Positions 4,602 to 5,209 of a stretch of 5,209 nt of DNA are shown here, in pieces. The position numbers and the translations under genes are program-made. Location: the NCBI GenBank assembly GCA_030612965.1, contig JAUWMW010000171.1, forward strand, positions 1 to 5,209. The letters are read 5' to 3'. The notes under the pieces were generated by a model, which saw only the letters and a program-made list of their open reading frames with translations, was not told the origin of the DNA and did no database searches. The stretch comes from a bacterium. GTDB lineage: Bacteria > Zixibacteria > MSB-5A5 > GN15 > FEB-12. Numbering within the stretch: the first letter of the stretch is position 1; each line of letters starts with the position of its first letter.

Positions 4602-5209
4602 TCGGCCTCCTCGACCAGAGTGCTGGTAACCGCGCGCTTGACAATGGCGCGGCGCGGCTTGGCCGTTAGGTAGTCCTCAAACAGTCCGGCCAGACGGTCG
4701 GCCATCTTATCCAACTGAGGTGAAGATGCTTCCTTCTTGCGTTCGGTCTTGGTGATAATACCGGCCAGTTTGAGGTGAGCCAGTACCCTTAACGTTTCAT
4801 CGCGCTTGAGTGAACCAAGCTTGCAGATTTGGTTAAAATCGCGACGACCGTCGACTAAGGCCATGACGTTCCACTCCTCGGCTTTGAGCGTGACATTGCG
4901 CGTGCGCCCCGCCTGGGAAGCGGATATAGTGTATACCGCCTCGAGATTGGGCAGCGTTTCGCGCACCATGTTCATCTCATCGACCCGGCGCAAACCCTCA
5001 AGGATCACGTTCTCCACCGACAGGTCGACCGTGATCTCTTCCTCGGTCGGAAACTGATTATCGTAAAACTTGAAAGATCCGGTTTGCCATGACAACAGTG
5101 AGTAAAGAAGTTCTTCCACCTGCCTGGTGACCACCAGGGTGAGGTCGGCTCGATCGATGTAGTTACGACCGATCATGATCTCCCCGAGACGCTTGCTGTT
5201 TTCACTCTT
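4598..5209 (-). CDS. PATAN/DUF4388-type signalling protein, N-terminus outside window
   Basis: The visible 203 codons run open to the right edge. The ATG at 5176 is probably internal, because the 11 codons before it (KSENSKRLGEI) continue the conserved RLGEIMIGRNYIDRADL segment, which in DUF4388/PATAN domains lies well after the N-terminus. The remainder of that domain covers visible residues about 7-82 (VTRQVEELLYSLLSWQTGSF, then a KFYDNQFP strand). A compact winged-helix-like module follows at about 112-154 (WNVMALVDGRRDFNQI, LKRDETLRVLAHLKLAGIIT), then a charged, alanine/lysine-rich tail. PATAN domains, named after cyanobacterial PatA, serve as protein-interaction modules in signalling, often beside receiver domains; none is visible here. 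The stop overlaps the next start by 4 nt (TTGA). Phosphorelay or motility involvement is inference. Confidence 0.85.
   Translation of the reverse strand, partial: KSENSKRLGEIMIGRNYIDRADLTLVVTRQVEELLYSLLSWQTGSFKFYDNQFPTEEEITVDLSVENVILEGLRRVDEMNMVRETLPNLEAVYTISASQAGRTRNVTLKAEEWNVMALVDGRRDFNQICKLGSLKRDETLRVLAHLKLAGIITKTERKKEASSPQLDKMADRLAGLFEDYLTAKPRRAIVKRAVTSTLVEEAD
4606..4612 (-). promoter_or_regulatory. Strong ribosome binding site fixing the TTG start at 4601
   Basis: On the minus strand, GAGGAGG lies 4 nt before TTG. It is inside the last codons of the PATAN-type gene, so ribosomes finishing that gene can re-initiate on the overlapping start. Confidence 0.75.

Noticed and set aside
4045..5057. 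Plus-strand frames opposite the right-hand operon
   Set aside because: They are antisense shadows without plausible start signals; the minus-strand genes have ribosome binding sites and overlaps.

Overview
The window looks like a fragment of a bacterial chromosome. It has Shine-Dalgarno-led genes, two classical rho-independent terminators and moderate-to-high GC with ordinary codon use. Nothing in it is a universal marker, so the lineage cannot be fixed from sequence alone. Two features resemble, from memory, uncultured FCB-group bacteria such as candidate phylum Zixibacteria and its relatives: the non-coding tracts are built from short dispersed hairpin repeats, and a long polytopic membrane protein ends in tetratricopeptide repeats (TPRs). 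That assignment is tentative. No transposase, phage gene, CRISPR array, tRNA or rRNA was seen.

Layout. At the left edge (1-84, minus) is the start of an ECF-type RNA polymerase sigma factor gene. It diverges from a small membrane protein gene (224-571, plus) across a 139-bp intergenic region. That region holds a minus-strand sequence resembling an ECF/sigma-E promoter, so the sigma factor may regulate itself. The membrane protein gene ends at a strong terminator (605-639). Next comes a gene-free stretch of about 580 bp (640-1222), a mosaic of inverted repeats and hairpins. A 681-residue multi-spanning membrane protein with a C-terminal TPR domain follows on the minus strand (1223-3268). Its upstream region (3269-3483) has a second, smaller hairpin cluster that shares a 21-bp repeat (20 identical) with the first island in opposite orientation.

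The right third is one tight minus-strand operon, transcribed from beyond the right edge towards a terminator at 3489-3517. In order of transcription it encodes: a PATAN/DUF4388-type signalling protein (N-terminus outside the window); an unrecognised 217-residue helical protein starting at TTG behind a strong ribosome binding site; a 76-residue TPR-like helical-hairpin protein; and a 62-residue protein with a four-cysteine zinc-ribbon-like pattern. Every junction overlaps (4, 8 and 8 nt), which points to translational coupling and perhaps a shared complex. This uncharacterised cassette is the best candidate here for something not yet described.
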